Positions 1-7,403 of a stretch of 13,444 nucleotides of DNA are shown here, in pieces (within the stretch, counting starts at the first letter, position 1; every line of letters begins with the position of its first letter). Source of the stretch: Flavobacteriales bacterium (lineage in GTDB: Bacteria; Bacteroidota; Bacteroidia; Flavobacteriales; Crocinitomicaceae). Both the position numbers and the translations under genes were made by a program. The notes below the pieces were generated by a model. The model ran no database searches. It saw only the letters and a program-made list of their open reading frames with translations, and was not told the origin of the DNA. The stretch spans positions 1 to 13,444 of the forward strand of contig CANCEQ010000069.1 of assembly GCA_947375085.1 (NCBI GenBank), read 5' to 3'.

Positions 1-124
1 TAGGTATTAGGTATTAGGTATTAGGTATTAGGTATTAGGTATTAGGTATTAGGTATTAGGTATTAGGTATTAGGTATTAGGTATTAGGTATTAGGTATTA
101 GGTATTAGGTATTAGGTATTAGGT
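1..124. repeat. 7-bp tandem repeat array (TAGGTAT)n
   Basis: Seventeen perfect head-to-tail copies of TAGGTAT occupy 1-119, and a partial copy (TAGGT) reaches 124, where the sequence diverges. The array starts at the window edge, so its true length is unknown. It lies downstream of the 3' end of the minus-strand TonB receptor gene. The perfect identity of all copies suggests recent expansion by replication slippage. TAG and TAA triplets recur in it, so it is not coding. Confidence 0.97.
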
Positions 125-144
125 TTAACCCTAAACAACCAACA

Positions 145-180
145 ACTTAATCTCAACCTCAAACTTAACCTCAACCTCAA
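145..180. repeat. 18-bp direct repeat, two copies
   Basis: Positions 145-162 and 163-180 are adjacent 18-bp units that differ at one position (T151 versus C169). On the minus strand each reads as a purine/T-rich unit built on TTGAGGTTGAG. The second copy ends 2 bp from the stop codon of the TonB receptor gene. No terminator hairpin is visible between that stop codon and the heptamer array, so these repeats are probably part of the receptor mRNA 3' region. Confidence 0.85.
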
Positions 181-182
181 TT

Positions 183-2588
183 TTATTCTTTCTTCTCTCC
201 GATTCTGAAATCAATTTTATAGTAGAATAAGGGTAGAAAACCTAATTGTTGTTTTTGTGCAATTGGTTCGGCTGTTGGATTTGCTAGATTTGGGGCGTAT
301 GCCAATCCTAAAAGATTTTTTGTATTGAAAATATTTAACAAATCAAGACCTATTTCGTGGGTTGCTTTCGCAGTATTCATTTTCCAGTTTACTTTGAAAT
401 CCAATCGAAAATAATCTTTGAATTGACGTTCGTTGAAAGCCGAATCTCTATAAATAATGTCTTGAGCTGCCTTCGATTTCGCTAAATCAACATATCCATA
501 TCGTTTACCTCCTGCTTGAGTAATTTTTAACCCCAATGATATAGTTTGTTTTTTAGACACTTTGAATTCTTTGCCAGCTAATAAATTCCCAATATAGTGA
601 CCGTTGAATGAACTGTTTCTTAAGATACCATCACTTCCTTTGTATTTAGAATCATACAAGGTCCCAGAAAACATAAAGAAAAAAGATTTATCGAAGTATT
701 TTTGAACAGTTACTTCCAATCCATAATTGTATCCTGTACCGGTGTTTTTAATTGAATCTGGGAAGAAACGAGCAAATCCACTCCCCATATTAATCAAAGA
801 GAAAGAAGAAGGGTTTATTTCGACAGGAACGTTATATACGTATTGGTAATAGGTTTCTGTTCTAATATTTAGTTTGTTTTTGAACGCCTTTTCATATCCT
901 AAACCAGTATGGATACTTCTTGTGAAATCCATGTTTTTATTATGCATAGATGAGGTGCCTTGAAAATGGTAGGTATAAGTATACATTGGTTGTGTTTGAC
1001 TATGCATACCAGCACCTGCAAAAATAGACTGACTATTTTTTAAGTTCCATTTCCAACCCAAACGAGGTTCAACATAACTTACACTGTTGCTTAAAGTGAA
1101 ATATTGGCTATGTAATCCAGCAGTGAAATCCATATTTTCTTTCATTCTCCATTTCCATTGAACAAAAGGTTGAATAAGCATAGCTGTACCTTTGTAATTC
1201 CAACGGTTAACAAATGCATAATTAATGTTAACTGAATCTAATTGGTCGAAATAGTATCCTTCGAAATTAATTCCGGCTTTCAATAAATGTTGTTTATTCA
1301 GTTTATGATTCACACTAAAAAAACCAGATGATTTTGTTGTTCTAAAATAATAACCCATTAATGGTTTGATAGAATCTACGGTAATGTTAGTACCTGAGGC
1401 ATCAAGGTGACGAATCAAATAATTGTGATGTGCATTTTGTTGATCATAACTAACGGCAACTGTTGCAGCTATGAATGTTTTTTCGTTCAGCGTTTTTTTA
1501 TAGACCAATCCTGAAACACCCATAGATGTCCCGAAATATTGATCTCGATCTCCTTCACCATAGAATTCAGCGGAGTATTTTTTCTGTTCTGAAATTTTTA
1601 TAGCGATTGAACTTTTTCCACCAATTCCAAAAAACGAAAGTGAACCACCTTTTTTTAATTGCCAATTAAATTTAAATGATAAGTCACCATAAACAGGGAC
1701 AGCATCTGTACCAATTTTGATGTTCATTTGTTGAAATAAACTCAAAGTAGAGTAGCGACCCATAATCAAGTAACTCGATTTTTTTGATTTACTTAACGGA
1801 CCTTCCGCCATAAATTCTGTCCCTAAAAAACCAAATTGACCTGTAAATTCATGACGGTTGTTATTTCCATTTCGAAGTTTTAAATCGAAAACACCTGAAT
1901 TACTATTTCCGTATTGAGCAGGAAAAGCACTCATAAAAAAATCAGAATTTCCTAAAATTTTATTGTTTAAAATTGAAACTGGACCACCCGTACTTCCTGA
2001 AATAGCGAAATGTGATGGATTTGGAATATCAATTCCTTCCACTTTCCAAACAACTCCCAATGGAGAATTCCCACGAATAACGATATCATTTCTTGAATCG
2101 TCCGCACCTTGAACTCCAGCAAAATTAGAAGCCATTCGAGCTGGATCAGAACGTGAACCAGGATAACGGTTAGTTTCATCTACACTAAACTTTTGGGCAG
2201 ATATTAAAGCCATTTCATTGATGACTTCGTTTTTTTTACGGGCCATTACAATAATTTCTTCTTTTTCTTGGTAACGTTCAATCAATGAAATTTGAACAAT
2301 AGTTTCTTTCCCTGAATTAACTGTAATTGTAGTAGAATTTGCTTCGTATAAAGAACTTTTAGCATCTAAACGATATTTACCTAAACCTACGTTCTTTATT
2401 TCGAAATTTCCTTCTAAATCGGTTAGAACTTTGAAATCTGGAATAGAATCATTCGTTCCAAAAAGTTCAATTTTAACACCGGGAATCGGAAAATTAGATT
2501 CATTGTCAACCACTTTTCCACGAATTATTTGTGTTGGTTGGGCAAAAGCACTAAAAGTAGTAAGTAAAAGACAGAATAAAAAACGCAT
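183..2588 (-). CDS. TonB-dependent outer membrane receptor with carboxypeptidase-regulatory-like domain
   Basis: An 801-residue outer membrane receptor expected to import a substrate with energy from the TonB-ExbBD complex. Residues 1-17 form a signal peptide ending in AFAQ. Residues 20-104 look like the CarboxypepD_reg-like beta-sandwich (IIRGKVVDNE start, TDLEGNFEI core) found at the N-terminus of Bacteroidota receptors. Residues about 120-240 form the plug, with the conserved IVIRGNSPLG and VEGIDIPNP stretches. The rest, to FRIGEKKE, is beta-barrel rich in alternating aromatic residues. At about 800 residues and with no SusD-like neighbour, it is not a classical SusC. The substrate cannot be read from the sequence. 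It lies 48 bp downstream of the peptide-binding lipoprotein gene on the same strand, but a good -7 element in that gap suggests independent transcription. The ATG at 2588 is followed directly by the signal peptide, so the start is secure. Confidence 0.92.
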   Translation of the reverse strand: MRFLFCLLLTTFSAFAQPTQIIRGKVVDNESNFPIPGVKIELFGTNDSIPDFKVLTDLEGNFEIKNVGLGKYRLDAKSSLYEANSTTITVNSGKETIVQISLIERYQEKEEIIVMARKKNEVINEMALISAQKFSVDETNRYPGSRSDPARMASNFAGVQGADDSRNDIVIRGNSPLGVVWKVEGIDIPNPSHFAISGSTGGPVSILNNKILGNSDFFMSAFPAQYGNSNSGVFDLKLRNGNNNRHEFTGQFGFLGTEFMAEGPLSKSKKSSYLIMGRYSTLSLFQQMNIKIGTDAVPVYGDLSFKFNWQLKKGGSLSFFGIGGKSSIAIKISEQKKYSAEFYGEGDRDQYFGTSMGVSGLVYKKTLNEKTFIAATVAVSYDQQNAHHNYLIRHLDASGTNITVDSIKPLMGYYFRTTKSSGFFSVNHKLNKQHLLKAGINFEGYYFDQLDSVNINYAFVNRWNYKGTAMLIQPFVQWKWRMKENMDFTAGLHSQYFTLSNSVSYVEPRLGWKWNLKNSQSIFAGAGMHSQTQPMYTYTYHFQGTSSMHNKNMDFTRSIHTGLGYEKAFKNKLNIRTETYYQYVYNVPVEINPSSFSLINMGSGFARFFPDSIKNTGTGYNYGLEVTVQKYFDKSFFFMFSGTLYDSKYKGSDGILRNSSFNGHYIGNLLAGKEFKVSKKQTISLGLKITQAGGKRYGYVDLAKSKAAQDIIYRDSAFNERQFKDYFRLDFKVNWKMNTAKATHEIGLDLLNIFNTKNLLGLAYAPNLANPTAEPIAQKQQLGFLPLFYYKIDFRIGEKKE

Positions 2589-2619
2589 AAAGTTATCTGT
2601 AAGAGTTATTTAAAGCTCG

Positions 2620-2627
2620 CAAAGATA
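2620..2627 (-). promoter_or_regulatory. -7 promoter element of the TonB receptor gene
   Basis: On the minus strand this reads TATCTTTG, an exact match to the Bacteroidota -7 consensus TAnnTTTG. It lies about 31 bp upstream of the ATG at 2588, in the gap behind the upstream lipoprotein gene. No convincing TTTG-type -33 element is seen about 20 bp further upstream, so strength is uncertain. Confidence 0.55.
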
Positions 2628-2636
2628 ACAGAATTT

Positions 2637-4388
2637 TTATTTTACATTTTTAATGCTTTCAAGATACTCTTCTTTGGTCCATTCTTTCTTGTAAACACGA
2701 GTGAAGTTATGGATATTCAAAGAGTTGAAATACAAATCTCTTACATTTGAATACACGATACCATAATCACCTTTGTACCAAAGAGGAATGATTGGAGGAT
2801 CTTGCATTAAAATTTTCTCTGCTCTTGAAAAATAATCCATTTGATCTGAAAGCTTTGTTGCTCTTTTCGCCATATCAAATAATTTATCAAAATCAGGATT
2901 GTTGTATCGAGAATGATTAATTGCAGAAAGATCAGAAGGATTTTTCGGAACAATTTTCCCATAGAAATTGAATAAAAATGATTCTGGACTAGCGTAATCT
3001 GCCGCCCAAGCCGATCTAAATATTTCAGATTTCGCCATTTTAGCATCTTTCTCTAATTGATCGAATGAAGAAGCGTCGATGTTCACATTAATTCCAAGCA
3101 CTTGATAAATCTGTTTAGAAAATTCATCAGCTACTGCAGAGTGAACATCATCAATATTAAAACGCAGATTTACAGTACCAAACCCTTTTCCTTCAGGATA
3201 ACCTGCTTCAGCTAATAATTTTTTCGCTTTGACTGGATCATATATATATGCATTTTCTTTAACCCCATCAAAATCATATCCTCTAAAAGCAGAAGAAATT
3301 GGCGGAACAATGCCATAATAACCTAATTCATAAAATTGATTTCTTAAAACCTCAGATCCAATTTTCGCTTTATCAACGGCATAGTTGAAAGCTTGTCTTA
3401 CCTTGATGTTTTTAAAACGCTCATCTTGTAAGTTGAAGAAATAATAGTTGGTTGTTAAAATAGGATTGTTTTGAAGAACTAACTCAGGAGGAGTTGAGTT
3501 AAAATCAGAAATTCGTCCTTCCAACATTTTAGTAATTCTACTAGCTGGAAGTCCCATTATGATATCTAATTTTTTGGCTTCAAACAAATCCAATTGTTCT
3601 AATTTTCTACTTTCTAATACGTAGATTACAGAATCTAAGTAAGGTAGAGCAAACCCATTTTTATCAGCTAAATAATATTCTTCGTTTTTAGTTAAGATAA
3701 TGGAATTGGTCACTCCTTTTTTATATTCTCTGAATTTGAATGGTCCAGTACCAATCATATCTTGCTCTAAATTAGCATCGTATATTTTTCTTGAAACAAT
3801 TGCACAAGAAATATGCGCTAATTTATTTAAGAAATTATTGTCTTTTTCAGTTAACGTAAAAGTTACTTTGTCACCTTTAATATTAAGACCACTGATCGAT
3901 TTTGCTTTTTTCTCAAAGAATGCTTTCGCTCCTTTTAGGTATTGTTCAAAAACCAATGAATAAGCAGTACCAGGTAATCCTGATTCATTTTTAGAACAAA
4001 TTAATTCAATTGTTTTTTTAACATCTTCAGAAGTTAACAAACGATCCTCGTCATTTACAAAAGAAGTATGAGGGTGAAAGAAAATGTTTTTACGAAGAGT
4101 AAATTCGTAGTTCAAACCATCTGGACTCACTGTCCAAGATTTTGCAATTTGGGGTGTAACGGTTAAATCTTTAGCGTCTAATGAAACTAAACATTCCATA
4201 ACTTGACTAAGAACATTTGCAGAATAGACATCACTAACATCTCTTGAAATGTAAGTAGCAGGCTCATTTTCAATAGATAATCGAATTGACCCTCCAGCAA
4301 ATTCAAATTCTGGATGTTTATTACTGTTACAAGAAAGTAAAGATGCAACTAGTAGAAGTGAGAATAGCCAAGTAATTTTCATTTTCAT
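2637..4388 (-). CDS. ABC transporter substrate-binding lipoprotein, family 5 (peptide/nickel type)
   Basis: A 583-residue solute-binding protein of the SBP_bac_5 (OppA/DppA) family, which captures oligopeptides or similar solutes for an ABC importer. A lipoprotein signal peptide ends in the lipobox LLSC, with Cys20 as the lipidated residue. The family signatures are visible: PQIAKSWTVSPDGLNYEFTL near residues 79-98, the LTSEDVKKTIE segment near 118-127, and the C-terminal stretch with YNNPDFDKLF and PPIIPLW. No permease or ATPase gene is adjacent, so it is an orphan here. The next gene downstream on this strand is a TonB receptor, which would fit a joint role in uptake, though that is inference. 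A second ATG lies two codons in (Met3). Either start leaves the signal peptide intact. Confidence 0.9.
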   Translation of the reverse strand: MKMKITWLFSLLLVASLLSCNSNKHPEFEFAGGSIRLSIENEPATYISRDVSDVYSANVLSQVMECLVSLDAKDLTVTPQIAKSWTVSPDGLNYEFTLRKNIFFHPHTSFVNDEDRLLTSEDVKKTIELICSKNESGLPGTAYSLVFEQYLKGAKAFFEKKAKSISGLNIKGDKVTFTLTEKDNNFLNKLAHISCAIVSRKIYDANLEQDMIGTGPFKFREYKKGVTNSIILTKNEEYYLADKNGFALPYLDSVIYVLESRKLEQLDLFEAKKLDIIMGLPASRITKMLEGRISDFNSTPPELVLQNNPILTTNYYFFNLQDERFKNIKVRQAFNYAVDKAKIGSEVLRNQFYELGYYGIVPPISSAFRGYDFDGVKENAYIYDPVKAKKLLAEAGYPEGKGFGTVNLRFNIDDVHSAVADEFSKQIYQVLGINVNIDASSFDQLEKDAKMAKSEIFRSAWAADYASPESFLFNFYGKIVPKNPSDLSAINHSRYNNPDFDKLFDMAKRATKLSDQMDYFSRAEKILMQDPPIIPLWYKGDYGIVYSNVRDLYFNSLNIHNFTRVYKKEWTKEEYLESIKNVK

Positions 4389-4639
4389 TTTTAATTAAAA
4401 AAGACTTACAAGGTTAATAAAAATTACGAATAATTAAAGAAAATATTCATATTTATTTAATATTCATTTTTTATATTCCTGTCTTTGGCATACAAATTGA
4501 ATAGCAATTTTGAAAATAATTGAAATATTTGGAAGGTTTTTTTGCGACATAGTAGATTAATTAAAAAAAATACTATATTTGCTAACATAAAATTGTTCTT
4601 TTTAGACGCTTTTAACAATACATAATACACTGGATTTAG
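4389..4639. other. AT-rich divergent intergenic region
   Basis: About 250 bp without genes separates the minus-strand binding-protein gene from the plus-strand secreted-protein gene. It is very AT-rich. It holds one good plus-strand -7 element at 4574-4581. On the minus strand the best candidate is TAACCTTG (4409-4416), one base off the consensus and about 20 bp from the ATG. No repeat, operator palindrome or small gene was seen. Confidence 0.6.
4574..4581 (+). promoter_or_regulatory. -7 promoter element of the secreted-protein gene
   Basis: Reads TATATTTG, an exact match to the Bacteroidota TAnnTTTG element, 58 bp upstream of the ATG at 4640. A TTTG at 4541-4544 is a possible -33 element, but the 29-bp spacing is longer than the usual 17-23 bp, so only the -7 part is supported. 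Confidence 0.5.
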
Positions 4640-5437
4640 ATGAAATTTATACTTACTTTTCTGATTTTAAGCTTGTTAAGTACTATATCGTACGGAGCTC
4701 TTTCTATTGAAGGAAGTTATCAAGGTAAAAACCTTTACGTTCAAAATCCTATGGATGATGATGGTTTTGGTTATTGTGCTACAAAAGTTACTGTAAATGG
4801 TGACATCATGCCTGGTGGAACAAGCATGGGTGCTTTTGAAATTGATTTTTCTATTTTTAACATAGCTATTGGTGAACCTGTCTTTATTGTGATAGAACAT
4901 AATGATGGTTGTAAGCCTAAAATTTTAAATCCTGAGGTTTTATTACCTAGAAGTACGTTTAAAGTAACTTCAATCGAGGTGACTTCAAATGGATTATTAA
5001 CTTGGAAAACAACAGACGAACACGGAAAATTACCTTATATTGTTGAACAATACAGATGGAATAAATGGGTAAGTATCGGTGAGGTTCAAGGAAAAGGTAA
5101 TGTTGGAGTTAATTCTTATGAGTTTCAAGCATCTCCTCATTCAGGTGAAAACAAAATTCGTGTAATTCAAGTAGATCACTCTGGAGCTAAAAGAACTTCT
5201 AGCGAAGTGAAATTTGTTTCTTCTTTAGCTGTTGTAACGAAAAGTCCTACTAAAGTGAAAAACATTATTAACTTCTCTTCAAACGGTGTTCCAGTTGAAA
5301 CTCGTTATGAAATATTTGACGCTTACGGAAGTATCGTTAAAAAAGGTGTTGGAAATTCTGTTAATTGTGAAAACTTAATTAAAGGAATTTACTATATCAA
5401 TTATGACAATGTGAATGAAAAGTTCATCAAAGGATAA
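4640..5437 (+). CDS. Secreted protein with type IX secretion-like C-terminal domain
   Basis: A 265-residue exported protein of unknown function. Residues 1-19 are a signal peptide (MKFILTFLIL start, ending SYG). Residues about 20-103 form a beta-rich region with Cys46 and Cys91, which could pair in a disulphide. Residues about 105-193 resemble a fibronectin III-like fold (GLLTWKTTDE, NKIRVIQVDHSG). The last 60 residues have the shape of a type A T9SS sorting tail: YEIFDAYGSIVKKG, then LIKGIYYINY, then KFIKG. This suggests passage through the outer membrane by type IX secretion with removal of the tail. The tail ends in an Ile-Lys-Gly variant, so the assignment is probable rather than certain. 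The gene is monocistronic, with its own -7 element and a strong terminator directly after it. No enzymatic motif is visible. Confidence 0.85.
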   Translation: MKFILTFLILSLLSTISYGALSIEGSYQGKNLYVQNPMDDDGFGYCATKVTVNGDIMPGGTSMGAFEIDFSIFNIAIGEPVFIVIEHNDGCKPKILNPEVLLPRSTFKVTSIEVTSNGLLTWKTTDEHGKLPYIVEQYRWNKWVSIGEVQGKGNVGVNSYEFQASPHSGENKIRVIQVDHSGAKRTSSEVKFVSSLAVVTKSPTKVKNIINFSSNGVPVETRYEIFDAYGSIVKKGVGNSVNCENLIKGIYYINYDNVNEKFIKG

Positions 5438-5455
5438 ACGATTTAATTAATATTG

Positions 5456-5488
5456 AAAACCCTGTTTTATTTGAAACAGGGTTTTTTT
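5456..5488 (+). terminator. Intrinsic terminator of the secreted-protein gene
   Basis: A 12-bp stem (5456-5467 with 5474-5485) with core CCCTGTTT and AAACAGGG and a 6-nt loop runs into an unbroken T-tract at 5482-5488. It lies 18 bp past the stop codon and only 12 bp before the epimerase start codon, so the epimerase needs read-through or a start site close to the hairpin. Confidence 0.9.
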
Positions 5489-5500
5489 ATGCTTTAAAAT

Positions 5501-5905
5501 ATGATAAAAAAAATAGAACATTTAGGAATTGCTGTAGAGAGTATTCAAGAGTCGTTGAAAGTCTATGAAGCTTTACTTGGAACTAGTTGCTATAAATTAG
5601 AAGAAGTAGTGTCAGAAGGAGTTAAAACAGCATTCTTACAGATAGGAGAATCTAAAATAGAATTACTAGAAGCTACTAATCCAGAGTCTCCTATTGCTAA
5701 ATTTTTAGGTAAGAAAGGAAAAGGTATTCACCATATTGCTTTTGATACCGATAATATTGAAGAAGATTTAGAGCGATTAAAAAACGAAGGATTTGAATTA
5801 ATCCATCAATCGCCTAAAGATGGTGCTGATAATAAAATAATTGCCTTTTTACATCCTAAATCAACTGATGGGATTTTGGTTGAACTTTGCCAGGAGAAAA
5901 AATAA
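5501..5905 (+). CDS. mce: Methylmalonyl-CoA epimerase
   Basis: A 134-residue glyoxalase/VOC-fold enzyme that interconverts (R)- and (S)-methylmalonyl-CoA. It links propionyl-CoA carboxylation and methylmalonyl-CoA mutase in propionate and branched-chain/odd-chain breakdown. The two beta-alpha-beta-beta-beta halves are visible: IEHLGIAVESI at residues 5-15 and GIHHIAFDTDNI at 75-86. Likely metal ligands are His7, one of His77/His78 and Glu128 (VELC), with Glu54 in the IELLEA strand near the remaining ligand position. Length and motifs fit the family well. The start codon lies just behind the preceding gene's terminator, and the gene is convergent with the HAD phosphatase gene. No mutase or carboxylase gene is in the window. 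A generic VOC protein is the alternative, but the motif set favours the epimerase. Confidence 0.9.
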   Translation: MIKKIEHLGIAVESIQESLKVYEALLGTSCYKLEEVVSEGVKTAFLQIGESKIELLEATNPESPIAKFLGKKGKGIHHIAFDTDNIEEDLERLKNEGFELIHQSPKDGADNKIIAFLHPKSTDGILVELCQEKK

Positions 5906-5914
5906 TTTTGGATT

Positions 5915-5957
5915 TTGAATGTTTGATTTTGAATAAGTAGATAAATCAAACATTCAA
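5915..5957. repeat. 15-bp perfect inverted repeat between convergent genes
   Basis: Arms at 5915-5929 (TTGAATGTTTGATTT) and 5943-5957 (its exact reverse complement) flank a 13-nt spacer. The element fills the gap between the converging epimerase and HAD genes and could fold in both transcripts. The stem is almost all A-T and has no T-tract of its own, so it may act as a weak bidirectional terminator or mRNA end stabiliser. GATTTTGAAT also occurs twice in direct orientation (5911 and 5925). Confidence 0.7.
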
Positions 5958-5963
5958 CATTTA

Positions 5964-6584
5964 TCATTTATAATCAAACATCTCCTCTATCGTTTTATCG
6001 ACTAAATGAATTCCTTTTAAGCCGATTGAATTGGCACCATTAACGTGTCCGATTGTATCATCAATGAAAATAGTTGTCTCGGGACTTAAGTTTTGTTCCG
6101 TACAAACCAATTCAAAAATTTCTTTGTGTGGTTTTCTAAGTTTTACTTCGTGCGATAAATATACTTTTTCAAAGTAAGACTCCAATTTACGATCGGTCGT
6201 ATTGGCTAACGAACGATTGACAGCTTGTAAATGGATGTCATTTGTATTACTCAAAAGAAAAACTCGGTATTTTGAATTTAGTTGATCCAATAATTCGAGA
6301 CGCTTTTTAGGAAAATCTAAAATCATTGCATTCCATGCATGAACAACTTTATTTGCGCTCGTTCCAGAAGGTAAAAATGGGAGGAGTGAATTTATAAAAT
6401 GTTGAGAAGATATCTTCCCAGTTTCATAATCGTCAAACAAATTATTCTGTTTTGCTTGGGTATACATTTCCTCAAAATTGTCAATACCCAATTTTTTGAA
6501 GGCTTCTATTGTAAGTTGGTAATCAAGGTTTATGATTACGCCTCCTAAGTCAAAAATGATTGCATCAAATGAATTCTGTTCCAT
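5964..6584 (-). CDS. HAD-IA family phosphatase, YihX-like
   Basis: A 206-residue cytoplasmic haloacid dehalogenase-superfamily hydrolase, expected to remove phosphate from a small metabolite. Motif I is FDLGGV, with nucleophile Asp12 and a Gly at the position where most phosphatases have the second Asp. Motif II is LLSNTN with Ser112. Motif III is LRKPHKEIF with Lys151. Motif IV is FIDDTIGHVNGAN with Asp175 and Asp176. The FDLG(G/N)V motif I, the SNTN motif II and the length match the YihX (alpha-D-glucose-1-phosphatase) branch, but the true substrate cannot be read from the sequence. The small helical cap lies at about residues 18-90. The gene starts directly after the terminator of the yceI-like gene on the same strand, so it probably has its own weak promoter or relies on read-through. 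Confidence 0.85.
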   Translation of the reverse strand: MEQNSFDAIIFDLGGVIINLDYQLTIEAFKKLGIDNFEEMYTQAKQNNLFDDYETGKISSQHFINSLLPFLPSGTSANKVVHAWNAMILDFPKKRLELLDQLNSKYRVFLLSNTNDIHLQAVNRSLANTTDRKLESYFEKVYLSHEVKLRKPHKEIFELVCTEQNLSPETTIFIDDTIGHVNGANSIGLKGIHLVDKTIEEMFDYK

Positions 6585-6594
6585 AATACAAAGA

Positions 6595-6625
6595 AATAAA
6601 AAAGGGTGAGAATAATCTCACCCTT
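6595..6625 (-). terminator. Intrinsic terminator of the yceI-like gene
   Basis: A 10-bp stem (6602-6611 with 6616-6625, core AAGGGTGAGA and TCTCACCCTT) with a 4-nt loop. Read on the minus strand it is followed by a T-rich run (complement of 6595-6601). It lies 29 bp beyond the stop codon of the yceI-like gene. Confidence 0.85.
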
Positions 6626-6654
6626 ACAGTTTATTTCTAATTAATTCTATTGAA

Positions 6655-7254
6655 TTATTTTTTTGCTTTCACGTTTAAGTTTAAGTCAAAAGAGAAGATT
6701 GGAGAAATTGATTCTGTATCACCTTCTTTTTTGATTGTTCCAGGTATGTTAGCAGGTGTGAAATCTACATCAAATTTACCTGTAATGTTAGCACCTGTAG
6801 CTGTTTTTTTGATTGTAACTGGAACAGCTTGTTTAACATCTACTCCTAAAACATTGATTGTAGTTGTTAATTTTCCGTCTTTGTACTCTCCTAAAGTAAC
6901 TTTTGCAGTAGCATATTTAGTAACGTTGAAGAAATCTTCGTTTTTTAAGTGACCAGCTAAGTAATCTTTTTTACCGTCTGGTAAACCTGCATCTGTTACT
7001 TTAATAGTAGATAAATCTACTGCGAAAGAACCATTAGCAACATTTCCATTGTTCATTTCTAAAGTACCTTCAGAAAATTCAACAACTCCAGTGTGGAAGT
7101 AATTTGCATTTTTCCCACCTTTCCAAGTTAATGTTGAAGCAGTTTTTTCTAATTCGTATTTTACTACTTCGTCTTTTTTAATTGATTTTCCGTATTGGAA
7201 AGAAACTAAAGCACCTGTTACAGTTGCAATTGCGATAACGTTAAATAATTTCAT
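6655..7254 (-). CDS. YceI-family lipocalin-like periplasmic protein
   Basis: A 199-residue exported protein of the YceI family, a lipocalin-like barrel that binds isoprenoid or other amphiphilic lipids. An N-terminal hydrophobic signal (MKLFNVIAIATVTGALVSF) is followed by the mature domain at about residues 32-197. Family hallmarks are TLTWKGGK, the strand GTLEMNNGNVANGSFAVDL, the AGHLKNEDFF motif near residues 100-109, and the ITGKFDVDF strand. A longer frame opens at a TTG codon at 7284, but that codon is inside the -7 promoter box, so translation cannot start there. The ATG at 7254 begins exactly at the signal peptide. Upstream are a perfect -7 element and a palindrome that may be an operator, so regulation is likely. 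The physiological role of YceI proteins is poorly defined; stress or lipid-related roles are typical proposals. Confidence 0.9.
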   Translation of the reverse strand: MKLFNVIAIATVTGALVSFQYGKSIKKDEVVKYELEKTASTLTWKGGKNANYFHTGVVEFSEGTLEMNNGNVANGSFAVDLSTIKVTDAGLPDGKKDYLAGHLKNEDFFNVTKYATAKVTLGEYKDGKLTTTINVLGVDVKQAVPVTIKKTATGANITGKFDVDFTPANIPGTIKKEGDTESISPIFSFDLNLNVKAKK

Positions 7255-7281
7255 TTTTAATCTATTTTTAAATTTGTACTG

Positions 7282-7289
7282 CAAATATA
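7282..7289 (-). promoter_or_regulatory. -7 promoter element of the yceI-like gene
   Basis: On the minus strand this reads TATATTTG, an exact TAnnTTTG match 27 bp upstream of the ATG at 7254. It contains the TTG at 7284-7282 that opens the longer reading frame, which argues against that frame being the real start. The expected -33 position falls within the palindrome at 7296-7317. Confidence 0.7.
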
Positions 7290-7295
7290 TATAAA

Positions 7296-7317
7296 TTTAT
7301 TTACCGTGGTAAATAAA
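7296..7317. promoter_or_regulatory. 22-bp palindrome, candidate operator
   Basis: Two perfect 10-bp arms, TTTATTTACC (7296-7305) and GGTAAATAAA (7308-7317), flank a GT centre. It sits just upstream of the -7 element of the minus-strand yceI-like gene, covering the position of its -33 element. It is also within the divergent region that serves the plus-strand formamidase-like gene. Position and symmetry are those of a dimeric repressor site. The binding protein is unknown and no regulator gene is adjacent. Confidence 0.6.
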
Positions 7318-7403
7318 ATGATGGTAATTATTATTTTTTTTAAAATTCTTCAATTTTGCCTTCAAAAAGAAACTAATTCATATATTCGATAAAAAAAGAA
7401 AAT

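Noticed and set aside
1..124. Telomere-like repeat, since the unit can be read as TTAGGTA.
   Set aside because: The unit is TAGGTAT, not a known telomeric motif, and the flanking genes are bacterial with normal operon structure.
183..4388. A SusC/SusD-type glycan uptake locus.
   Set aside because: The receptor is about 800 residues rather than about 1000, and the neighbour is a family 5 ABC binding protein, not a SusD lipoprotein. No glycoside hydrolase is present.
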